Positions 16,769-23,273 of a stretch of DNA of 25,316 bases are shown one piece after another (positions within the stretch are counted from its first letter, which is position 1; every line of letters begins with the position of its first letter). A model generated the notes under the pieces. The model was given only the letters and a program-made list of their open reading frames with translations. It had not been told where the DNA came from and did no database searches. The translations under genes were made by a program, and so were the position numbers. The stretch comes from Candidatus Pacearchaeota archaeon (GTDB lineage Archaea > Nanobdellota > Nanobdellia > Pacearchaeales > GW2011-AR1), in assembly GCA_018304205.1 (NCBI GenBank), contig JAGVWR010000020.1, positions 1-25,316 on the forward strand. Direction: 5' to 3'.

Positions 16769-16798
16769 TTTTATTAACTCTTTTATTTGAGAATTTTT

Positions 16799-17080
16799 AT
16801 GGTACTTGTTAAGATATTAGGAATGATTGACTTAATCGCAGCAGTCTTATTCTTAATGCTTATATTTGGCATACAACAATTTTATTTAGCGATTTTATTT
16901 GTTTCTATTCTTCTTCTTATCAAAGGTCTTTTTATATTTACAGGGGAAATTCCACTAAGCATGATAGACATATTATCTGCGATAATTCTCTTTGCATCAA
17001 TATTTCTAGATATATTCCCCTTACTTCTTTGGATTCCAGCATTCTTGCTTCTTGCAAAAGGCTTTATGAGTTTTATTTAG
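16799..17080 (+). CDS. small membrane protein of unknown function
   Basis: From the ATG the product is 93 residues and forms about three or four hydrophobic helices with very short loops (about 6-27, 29-49, 54-74, 76-93). I do not recognise a family. An in-frame TTG at 16787 would add four residues (MRIF) and lies 23 bp from the TATA box, which would suit a leaderless mRNA; the ATG needs a leader of about 10 bases. It stands alone, with a decayed gene tail immediately downstream at 17083. Confidence 0.65.
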   Translation: MVLVKILGMIDLIAAVLFLMLIFGIQQFYLAILFVSILLLIKGLFIFTGEIPLSMIDILSAIILFASIFLDIFPLLLWIPAFLLLAKGFMSFI

Positions 17081-17082
17081 AA

Positions 17083-17108
17083 ATAAAAAACAGAGTAAAA
17101 TATTTAGA
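17083..17108 (+). repeat. 26-bp exact direct repeat, copy 1
   Basis: Identical to 17903-17928, spaced 820 bp. This copy is non-coding at present and lies between two genes. Confidence 0.9.
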
Positions 17109-17145
17109 TAGACAGGATCCTGTTAAAAAATTAAATTATGTGTAG
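17083..17145 (+). pseudogene. orphan 3' tail of a paralogue of the 17180 gene
   Basis: Directly after the small membrane protein gene is a 26-bp exact copy of 17903-17928, the C-terminal end of the nucleotidyltransferase gene. In the same frame it encodes IKNRVKYL, continues as DRQDPVKKLNYV and stops with TAG at 17143-17145, so it looks like a real C-terminus whose 5' part is gone. The functional downstream gene instead ends EHGKKK. The best explanation is a former tandem duplicate, or recombination between the two repeats. No start codon is available, so the tail is not expected to be expressed. Confidence 0.5.
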
Positions 17146-17150
17146 TAAGA

Positions 17151-17158
17151 TTTATAAA
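17151..17158 (+). promoter_or_regulatory. TATA-like box for the AbrB-nucleotidyltransferase gene
   Basis: TTTATAAA is centred 25 bp upstream of the ATG at 17180, which fixes that ATG as the likely start and makes the upstream in-frame ATG at 17138 untenable. Confidence 0.6.
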
Positions 17159-17160
17159 TA

Positions 17161-17180
17161 TGTTTATACATGTATAAACA
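17161..17180. promoter_or_regulatory. perfect 20-bp palindrome, probable operator
   Basis: TGTTTATACATGTATAAACA is its own reverse complement and begins two bases after the TATA box. Its last base is the A of the start codon, so it covers the predicted transcription start. A dimeric DNA-binding protein sitting here would block transcription. The adjacent gene encodes an AbrB-like N-terminal domain, so autoregulation is the simple model. Binding itself is inference. Confidence 0.6.
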
Positions 17181-17947
17181 TGGAATCTGAAATAATAAAG
17201 AAAGCCTTCAAACTTGGAAACTCTGCAGGGGTTCTCCTCCCTATAGAATGGAAAGATCGAAAAGTAAGAGTTAAGCTTATTGAGAAGTCTATTAGTCAAG
17301 AGATAATTGAAATATTAGAAGAGAAGGATATGCTGAAAAATACAAACGGAATATTTTTAGTAGGAAGTTATGCAAGAGGGGAGGAAACAGAAAAGAGTGA
17401 CATAGACATTCTAGTTATAACTGACGACATTAATAAGCAGTTAAAAGTTGGCAGATATGAAATAGTTTTCATTTCAAAAGAGAAATTTGAAAATTCTATT
17501 AAAAAAAGTATATATCTTGCTTCTCTAATCAACGAATCAAGGGCTATTATGAACGAAGCTTTTATGAAAGATTACAAAAGTAAAACAAAAGGAATATTGA
17601 TGAAAAAGCATCTTGATGAAATAAAGTCTGTTACAAAAATAAATGAGAATTCGGTAGAAATAGATGAAGAATTAGGAGAGATAGTTTCGGATGAAACTAT
17701 ATATTCAATTATCCTAAGATTAAGAGAATTGTATTTAATAGAATGTTTGAGAAATAGCAAGAATTATTCTAATAAAGAATTTGCAGATTTAATAAAGAGA
17801 ATTGCAACTCAAGAATCTTACAACGCTTATCTTAGAATTAAGAATGATTTAAAATCAAAGAGGGTTATACCCGTTAAAGAAGCAGAAGCACTAATAAAAG
17901 AGATAAAAAACAGAGTAAAATATTTAGAACATGGCAAAAAGAAGTAA
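17180..17947 (+). CDS. AbrB-like domain fused to a MNT-type nucleotidyltransferase domain
   Basis: From the ATG at 17180 the protein has 255 residues. Residues 5-34 (IKKAFKLGNSAGVLLPIEW then KVRVKL) look like the swapped-hairpin AbrB/MazE or DUF2080 fold, which binds DNA as a dimer. Residues 57-81 carry GSYARGEETEKSDIDILVI, the G-S-x-D-x-D signature of minimal nucleotidyltransferases (Asp74, Asp76); the third acid would be Glu94 in RYEIVFIS. The C-terminal part is helical. MNT domains usually pair with HEPN toxins and adenylylate them. The gene overlaps the following small gene by 17 bp and has a palindromic operator at its start. Its end contains the second copy of a 26-bp repeat. Confidence 0.75.
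   Translation: MESEIIKKAFKLGNSAGVLLPIEWKDRKVRVKLIEKSISQEIIEILEEKDMLKNTNGIFLVGSYARGEETEKSDIDILVITDDINKQLKVGRYEIVFISKEKFENSIKKSIYLASLINESRAIMNEAFMKDYKSKTKGILMKKHLDEIKSVTKINENSVEIDEELGEIVSDETIYSIILRLRELYLIECLRNSKNYSNKEFADLIKRIATQESYNAYLRIKNDLKSKRVIPVKEAEALIKEIKNRVKYLEHGKKK
17903..17928 (+). repeat. 26-bp exact direct repeat, copy 2
   Basis: Lies inside the end of the nucleotidyltransferase gene and encodes IKNRVKYLE in its frame. Identical to 17083-17108, where the same frame is kept. Confidence 0.9.
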
Positions 17948-18194
17948 GAGGTTGAGGAATGCAATTGAAAGTTATAAGGTCGAAATAGAAAAGCATTTTG
18001 AAAAGTTGGAGAAGGATATAATGGAAAAAGATGACTTCTTAGCAAGATACCATATTAAGGAGATAGATAAAAGCCTTGTTATCACTTTAGAAAATAAAAT
18101 TAAGTTATTAGGAGAAAGCGCCGAAGATAAAAAATTGATAGAAAATTACAGAAATCGTCTGAAAGAGTTTAAAAGAAAGCTAGGTATAGAGTAA
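17931..18194 (+). CDS. small charged helical protein, function unknown
   Basis: The 87-residue protein is rich in Lys and Glu (opening MAKRSKRLRNAIESYKVEIE) and is predicted to be almost entirely helical, probably coiled coil, with no membrane segment. I recognise no family; a HEPN R-x(4-6)-H motif is not seen. The ATG overlaps the end of the nucleotidyltransferase gene by 17 bp, so the two are translated together, which is the arrangement of toxin-antitoxin or partner-protein pairs. It may bind the upstream protein. The gene ends about 50 bp before the convergent YdjM-like gene. Confidence 0.7.
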   Translation: MAKRSKRLRNAIESYKVEIEKHFEKLEKDIMEKDDFLARYHIKEIDKSLVITLENKIKLLGESAEDKKLIENYRNRLKEFKRKLGIE

Positions 18195-18248
18195 AAGAAG
18201 AAAAAGTAACAAAGAAATAATTCTTCTATATCCTTTATCTTTACTAAT

Positions 18249-18692
18249 CTAAATAATCAATTTCTTAGAAATCCAGTTAAAAAAGAAAAATTCACGTCGA
18301 TAAAGCCAGCCTTTTTTTAATCCATCATAAATATCTAAAAGAGAATGAAAAACCATTCCAATAAAAACATAAAAGAAACCTATCCAAATCAAGCCAAGTA
18401 GCCCAACAAACAAATGAAATTCAATTGTATGAAATAAATGAAAATCCCCCTTCCTCTTTATTCTTGCCCTTATCTCTTTTTCTTGAACAATTCTCGCTTT
18501 ATTATGATAATCAAAACTCTTGAGTAAGCTTATCTTTCCAGTTTTGATAACAGACATAGCGTAATGATCAAAATCAATTAAGAATGATGAAAGAAAAATA
18601 AGTGAAAGATAAATTAGATTTATTCCTGGAAGAATTATCAATATTAACAAAGTAAAAATTGTTCCTAGTAAAATATGATATCTTGGCAGCAT
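18249..18692 (-). CDS. YdjM/DUF457-like membrane protein, putative metal-dependent hydrolase
   Basis: The 147-residue protein has about three or four membrane helices. Residues 1-10 contain RYHILLG, then FLIDFDHY with Asp40, Asp42 and His43, a middle FHLFHTIEFH with several His (85-93), and FHSLLD with His116 and Asp120. This spacing of His and Asp matches the LexA-regulated YdjM/DUF457 family, described as membrane-bound metal-dependent hydrolases of unknown substrate. Its ATG overlaps the stop of the 78-residue gene by one base (TAATG), making it the last gene of the secF-secD operon. Confidence 0.65.
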   Translation of the reverse strand: MLPRYHILLGTIFTLLILIILPGINLIYLSLIFLSSFLIDFDHYAMSVIKTGKISLLKSFDYHNKARIVQEKEIRARIKRKGDFHLFHTIEFHLFVGLLGLIWIGFFYVFIGMVFHSLLDIYDGLKKGWLYRREFFFFNWISKKLII

Positions 18693-18928
18693 TAATCTTT
18701 TTTCATTAAATTTAATTCATCGGTATAAAAAGGAACAAATCTTCCTTCTTTATATTCTCTATAACTCTTTACTGCTTCCTCTCGCACCCACCTTATATTT
18801 ACAGGAACATTGTCTTCGTTGTATCTTAATGGAACTCTTCTCATAGCTTCTCTCATTATCAACCTATAATTTCTACCAAGTTCTTGTGAGGCTTTGTAAA
18901 GTTTGTCTCCTATTTTCTCTCCTTTCAT
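18692..18928 (-). CDS. small conserved-looking protein of unknown function in the sec operon
   Basis: The 78-residue, strongly basic protein opens MKGEKIGDKLYKASQELG and contains MREAMRRVPLRYNED and EEAVKSYREYKEGR. No membrane segment, signal or known motif is visible. The ATG is 4 bp after the SecD stop, and its own stop overlaps the next start by one base, so it is translated as part of the operon. I do not recognise a family. The location suggests a cytoplasmic helper, but nothing in the sequence proves a link to secretion. Confidence 0.7.
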   Translation of the reverse strand: MKGEKIGDKLYKASQELGRNYRLIMREAMRRVPLRYNEDNVPVNIRWVREEAVKSYREYKEGRFVPFYTDELNLMKKD

Positions 18929-18932
18929 AAGT

Positions 18933-20441
18933 TTACTCTTGTATTTTTCTTATTATATCTGCAAAAGCAGGTCTTGTGATTAAAATACCGACTGTAACTC
19001 CAATTATTGTAGTTAATGCAAATCCTCTTAATAATCCTGCTCCAGCCCAGAATAATGGAAGCATTGCAGCAACTATTGTAAAGAATGCACCAAATATAAT
19101 GAATAATGCCCTCTTTATTCTATCCTTTAGACCCGATTTTTCACTAGATACAGCTTCATCAATAATAACAATCTGGTCATTAACTCCTGTTCCCATTCCG
19201 GCGATTATTCCTGCAATGCTAGGAGCGTCTAAATTCCAACCAATGAAAGCAGCAATTCCAAGAGTTATAACTGCTTCGGAAAACATTGTTAATATCACAG
19301 CAAGAGTCATTTTTATTTTTCTATACCTTACAAAAAGAACTATAGAAACCGCAGCGAATACGACAAGTCCAAGAAGAATGATTCCTCTTGTAAATTCTCT
19401 TCCAAGAGTAGGAGAAATAGTATCTAGTTTTACTATTTCTAATTTATAAGGAAGGCTTCCAGTAATTAATATTGTTTGTAATCTATTCATCTGTTTTCTC
19501 GCATCTTCTAATGCAATATCCTGCGTGCTTCCACTTCCAGACCCCTGAATCGAAATTTGCGTCGTAACTTGGCCTTTTAAGTTAGAACTTACTAGTAAAG
19601 AATCAACCCGATTATCATCTAGATATAGGTCTAATTTTTCTGTTAAGTATTGTCCACTAGCATCAACATCTATCTTAGAAGTTATATCTGCGTGTCTTTT
19701 TGCAGCCTCTTCAGTTAAATAAATAGCAAATGCAAAATTACATCCATATCCTCCACCAGATGATGGAAAACAACTTTGTACTGCGGCGCAACTTGCATCA
19801 TTTCTACATACATCAGCGATATCCTTTTCTCCGCCAATAAATACAGTATTATTTCCTATTTTTGCCTCAAATTTCCCTTGTTTTCCAACTAAATCTCTTA
19901 AATCATCAGGACTTGCTCCTGCAATTTCAATTAGCATATAAGTGTTTCCAGTCAAGTCTCTTGTAGGTCTAACAGTTACATCAGTCAGGCCAAAACTATT
20001 CAATCTTTGACTAGTCGTAGAAATAAGATCCCCCATTTCATTTGCATTTAATGTGACATTAACAGGTCTAACTATTGCTCTTGCTCCTCCGCTTAAATCA
20101 AGCCCAGTCTTAATCTTAGTTCTTGGAACATTTGTTACAGTAATTTCAGGCGCATTATCTGTTAGAAAAACAAAATCTCCGTTGGAGGCAGTAATTTCTA
20201 TTTTTTTACTTGTGTTTCCATCATATATAGAAACTGCCTTAGTATAATCTTGAATATTTTTTATAAGCTGGCCATTAATTGCAGTAATTCTTGCTCCTTG
20301 CATTAATCCATTATTAAACGCAGTAGAATTTGCATCAACACTCTTTATCAAAACTCCCTCTTTAAAACTCGGAGATATCATCAACAAAGCAAGCATCAGA
20401 ACAATAATTAAAATCCAGATTCTTAATGTTATTTTAGCCAT
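18933..20441 (-). CDS. secD: protein-export membrane protein SecD (archaeal)
   Basis: SecD helps pull exported proteins through SecYEG using the ion gradient. From the ATG at 20441 it has 502 residues: helix 1 (about 5-24), a PDZ-like stretch (DANSTAFNNGLMQGARITAINGQ in part, about 38-60), the hallmark GLDLSGGARA (about 112-121), a large extracellular P1 domain, then five helices including GIIAGMGTGVNDQIVI and IIGVTVGILITRPAF near the end. Four Cys (212, 218, 224, 234) cluster in P1 and may form disulfides. The longer ORF starting at 20471 lies inside secF and adds a Cys-rich run absent from the family. The ATG at 20441 overlaps the secF stop by one base (TAATG), supporting this start. Confidence 0.92.
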   Translation of the reverse strand: MAKITLRIWILIIVLMLALLMISPSFKEGVLIKSVDANSTAFNNGLMQGARITAINGQLIKNIQDYTKAVSIYDGNTSKKIEITASNGDFVFLTDNAPEITVTNVPRTKIKTGLDLSGGARAIVRPVNVTLNANEMGDLISTTSQRLNSFGLTDVTVRPTRDLTGNTYMLIEIAGASPDDLRDLVGKQGKFEAKIGNNTVFIGGEKDIADVCRNDASCAAVQSCFPSSGGGYGCNFAFAIYLTEEAAKRHADITSKIDVDASGQYLTEKLDLYLDDNRVDSLLVSSNLKGQVTTQISIQGSGSGSTQDIALEDARKQMNRLQTILITGSLPYKLEIVKLDTISPTLGREFTRGIILLGLVVFAAVSIVLFVRYRKIKMTLAVILTMFSEAVITLGIAAFIGWNLDAPSIAGIIAGMGTGVNDQIVIIDEAVSSEKSGLKDRIKRALFIIFGAFFTIVAAMLPLFWAGAGLLRGFALTTIIGVTVGILITRPAFADIIRKIQE

Positions 20442-21337
20442 TATTTTATTCCCTTCGCATCCGCATACCATTTAATTATACTGGCATTAGTAAGCCAGGT
20501 GTTTACTATATCGGCACTTAATCCAACTGCAAGAATCAAAAATATCTGTCTAAATGAATCAGGAAGCCCAGTTATAACAAAAAATGCAGGTAAAACAGCG
20601 AGTAAACCAGTAATAGTCATGAAAATTCCAGTCTTAAAGGCTCCAAATATTCTTTCATTTACACTTCCTTCAGATTTTTTCAAAACTCTAGTTGTAAGTA
20701 ATATATCAGTATCTACACTGTAACCTATAAGCATTAAGAATGCAGCAATACCTGCAGCAGATAACTTTATTTCAAAAATATTAACAAATGTAAGAGCAAA
20801 AACTATATCTGCAAAAGCCGCAAATATAACTGCAATGCTTGGAATAAATGTTCTAAATAAGAAGAATATTACGAAGGACATTAAAACAAATGAAATAATA
20901 ATTGCAATAATTAGTTGTTTGTAGAAATTATTACTTAATGATGGACCTGTAAATTCAATGCTTGAATTTAGAGAAGTTAATTTAAATCCAATTATTTCCT
21001 CGATAATTGGCTGTGCTTCTTCTGGAGGAAGAGAGGTATCTATTATAACTGCAATATGTTCTCCAGATGCTAAATCATTTATTTCTCTTACATAAGAATC
21101 AGGCATTTTTTGTTTAATTTGTTCAATTAAATTAGAATCAATTTTTTCACTTATAGTTATAGTAGTTCCGCCAGATAAGCTTGCATCTTTGTAAATTAAA
21201 TCATTATGATTAGCATAAAAAATACCAAGATAAACTAAACATACAACAAGCAATAAAATCGGAGGCAATAAAATTAATTTGTAATATCGGTCATACCAAT
21301 GCTTCTTATGAGTCTGTTGATGCTTATTATCTTCCAT
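20441..21337 (-). CDS. secF: protein-export membrane protein SecF (archaeal)
   Basis: The 298-residue partner of SecD has a short basic cytoplasmic N-terminus, helix 1 (about 20-43), the family motif LSGGTTITI (54-62), an extracellular domain to about residue 150, then five helices. LIGYSVDTDILLTTRVLKK (about 203-221) is the archaeal form of the conserved fourth-helix motif. It is the first gene of the operon and lies upstream of secD, with a one-base stop/start overlap. It is divergent from the surface protein gene at 21468, separated by a 130-bp AT-rich spacer. Confidence 0.93.
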   Translation of the reverse strand: MEDNKHQQTHKKHWYDRYYKLILLPPILLLVVCLVYLGIFYANHNDLIYKDASLSGGTTITISEKIDSNLIEQIKQKMPDSYVREINDLASGEHIAVIIDTSLPPEEAQPIIEEIIGFKLTSLNSSIEFTGPSLSNNFYKQLIIAIIISFVLMSFVIFFLFRTFIPSIAVIFAAFADIVFALTFVNIFEIKLSAAGIAAFLMLIGYSVDTDILLTTRVLKKSEGSVNERIFGAFKTGIFMTITGLLAVLPAFFVITGLPDSFRQIFLILAVGLSADIVNTWLTNASIIKWYADAKGIK

Positions 21338-21467
21338 TTTTTTAAATTACTATTAAATAATCTATAAAATTAAGGCTTTTAAATTTATCATAATTTGTAT
21401 TCTTACTACTCCCCATAAGTAAATTTAAATAGGGTATTAAACTATAACAATAAGTAAAAAAGGGGAG
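21338..21467. promoter_or_regulatory. divergent promoter spacer between secF and the surface protein gene
   Basis: AT-rich with several possible TATA boxes: TAATTTTATAG on the minus strand near 21366 is about 29 bp from the secF ATG, and ATTTAAAT near 21426 or a box near 21440 serves the plus gene. GGGGAG directly precedes the ATG at 21468 with no gap, which is unusual here because most genes in the window lack any Shine-Dalgarno. Confidence 0.35.
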
Positions 21468-23090
21468 ATGAAATTGAAAACGGACATTTTGTATAAATTT
21501 TCTTTGTCTCTATTAGTAATTGTCTTCCTATCATTCTTTGCTTTTGCCAACCACGTTATCAATCCAAGTTCTCCAGTCGTATTAAATGTCAGAGAGGACG
21601 TCTCAAGTTATTACAATATAAGTATAAATAACACAGACTATGGAAGCGATGCAAACATCACTCAAGTTAACTTCACATTTCCAAGCTCAGTAGTATTCAC
21701 TGTAGGTACAAACGTTACTTCTGCAGCAAATACAACCTTTGTAAACTCCACAACTGTAATCTCATGGTATAATGATACAGTCTTTGTAATTAACGGAAGC
21801 TTCAACAGAACTTTTGTATTTAACGCTACTGCATCAACACCAGGAAACTTCAATATAACTTTAGCAACAATAAACGGATCTCATACAATATTAACTAACA
21901 TCTCAATTTTAGTAAACGATACAACCGCTCCTGCAACAATAGTTTATATCAATCCAACATTAAATAATAGCATTAACGTATCAAGATCTTCGATTCCAAT
22001 AAATGTAAGCGTTTCAGATAACGGTATTGTCGGATCTATTGTAATCAGCTTATACAATACAACAGCTTTAAGAAATACAAGCATGGTTTCAGCAAACAAC
22101 TTATCTCATTACTTCAATTTCACAGATCTTTCGGATGGCAGGTATTGGTTTAATGTATCAGTAAACGATACATACGGGAACCATAACAAAACAGCTACTT
22201 ACAATGTAACCTTAGATACAACAAACCCAGGAATAACTTTCACATGTGACGAGTCATCAGTAAACATTGGAGATACAGTAACCTGCTCCTGCTCTGGATC
22301 AGACGCAACTTCAGGAGTTGCATCAACTTCATATTCTATAAATCCATCAACTGCAGAGACAGGAACATTCAATACACAATGTACAGTAACAGATTACGCA
22401 GGCAATTCAGTAAGTTCTAGTGTTTCATACACTGTAGAGGGTAGCGGAGGCGGAGGAGGAAGTACTGGCGGTGGAGGTTCTAGCACCACGCCAAGTGGTA
22501 AACAAACAAAGAATATAGTCAAAGTGACTCCTGGTGCAGCTACAATAGTCAAGAATTTTGATAAAGCTCTTGGAATAAAGCAAATTGAAATAACTGTAAA
22601 CAACGAAGCTAACAACGTTAAAATAACAATCACAAAATATGATGGTAAGCCAGCAGCAGTAACAAAAGAGATAACAGGTAAAATTTACAGGTATCTTGAA
22701 ATAAATACTGAAAATCTTGCAGATAAGCTCGGTAATGCAGCATTATCTGTGCAGGTTGATAAAGCCTGGACTGCAAGCAAAAATGTTGCAAAAGAGAATA
22801 TAAAGATATTCAAGTTTAAAGATGGAGAATGGAAAGAGCTTTCCACAACTTATAAGGGAGAGGAAGGAAGCAATTATATTTATGAAGTAAGTCTTGATTC
22901 ATTCAGCTATTTTGCAATCGGACAAAGAATAGAGCAAGCACAAGAGGCAACAACAGGTACAGAAGATACTACAACTCCTACAGGCACAGAAGAATCAACA
23001 TTCAGTAAAACAGGATTAATAATTGCAATAGTTGTCGTTATTCTAGCAATACTAATAATCGGCTTCGTTATAATGAGAAGAAAGAATTAG
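21468..23090 (+). CDS. secreted, membrane-anchored, heavily N-glycosylated PGF-pre-PGF domain protein
   Basis: The 540-residue protein has a Sec signal peptide (1-27, ending FFAFA). Residues about 45-250 are beta-rich, Ig-like, and contain about 26 N-x-S/T sequons. A second Ig-like part (about 255-322) has Cys in FTCDESS, VTCSCSG and FNTQC and no sequons. A Gly-Ser linker (about 324-340) leads to a PGF-pre-PGF domain (about 345-485) with YRYLEINTENLADKLGNAAL, FKDGEWKELSTTY and SFSYFAIG. A Thr-rich stalk and one helix (about 512-534) ending in MRRKN anchor it. It is probably an envelope or adhesion protein. It is a likely substrate for the glycan cluster. Confidence 0.85.
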   Translation: MKLKTDILYKFSLSLLVIVFLSFFAFANHVINPSSPVVLNVREDVSSYYNISINNTDYGSDANITQVNFTFPSSVVFTVGTNVTSAANTTFVNSTTVISWYNDTVFVINGSFNRTFVFNATASTPGNFNITLATINGSHTILTNISILVNDTTAPATIVYINPTLNNSINVSRSSIPINVSVSDNGIVGSIVISLYNTTALRNTSMVSANNLSHYFNFTDLSDGRYWFNVSVNDTYGNHNKTATYNVTLDTTNPGITFTCDESSVNIGDTVTCSCSGSDATSGVASTSYSINPSTAETGTFNTQCTVTDYAGNSVSSSVSYTVEGSGGGGGSTGGGGSSTTPSGKQTKNIVKVTPGAATIVKNFDKALGIKQIEITVNNEANNVKITITKYDGKPAAVTKEITGKIYRYLEINTENLADKLGNAALSVQVDKAWTASKNVAKENIKIFKFKDGEWKELSTTYKGEEGSNYIYEVSLDSFSYFAIGQRIEQAQEATTGTEDTTTPTGTEESTFSKTGLIIAIVVVILAILIIGFVIMRRKN

Positions 23091-23150
23091 TTAACTACTT
23101 CTTTCATATATTTTCCATTTTTAGTATATCAAATTTAATAAAAATAAAAA

Positions 23151-23221
23151 TGCGCGATACGGGAATCGAACCCGTGACCTTTGGTTGGAAACCAAACATT
23201 ATGCCATTTAACTAATCGCGC
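23151..23221 (-). tRNA. tRNA-Gly (TCC)
   Basis: On the minus strand the acceptor arms GCGCGAT and ATCGCGC pair fully, the anticodon stem TTTGG/CCAAA encloses TTTCCAA (anticodon TCC), and the T arm is ACGGG-TTCGAAT-CCCGT. Discriminator A; CCA is not encoded. It shares its promoter box with the methyltransferase gene starting at 23274. Confidence 0.93.
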
Positions 23222-23243
23222 TCTAACATTTATTTGGGAAATA

Positions 23244-23253
23244 GATTAAAAAG
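23244..23253. promoter_or_regulatory. shared TATA-like box for tRNA-Gly and the divergent methyltransferase gene
   Basis: GATTAAAAAG on the plus strand lies about 25 bp upstream of the ATG at 23274, and its complement CTTTTTAATC lies about 28 bp upstream of the tRNA 5' end at 23221. The same CTTTTTAA core occurs upstream of tRNA-Leu. Confidence 0.5.
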
Positions 23254-23273
23254 CTTTGGGTTTTTAATATATA

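Noticed and set aside
17138..17179. Upstream ATG as the start of the nucleotidyltransferase gene (MCSKIYKYVYTC extension)
   Set aside because: The extension is translated promoter: it covers the TATA box and the palindrome. The ATG at 17180 is 25 bp from the TATA box and directly precedes the AbrB-like domain.
18976..19449. Long plus-strand frame opposite secD (157 codons)
   Set aside because: Mirror frame of the secD membrane helices; composition is the complement of hydrophobic codons and no promoter or motif supports it.
20442..20471. Upstream ATG as the SecD start
   Set aside because: It adds ten residues (MVCGCEGNKI) overlapping secF coding; the ATG at 20441 overlaps the secF stop by one base and precedes a normal first helix.
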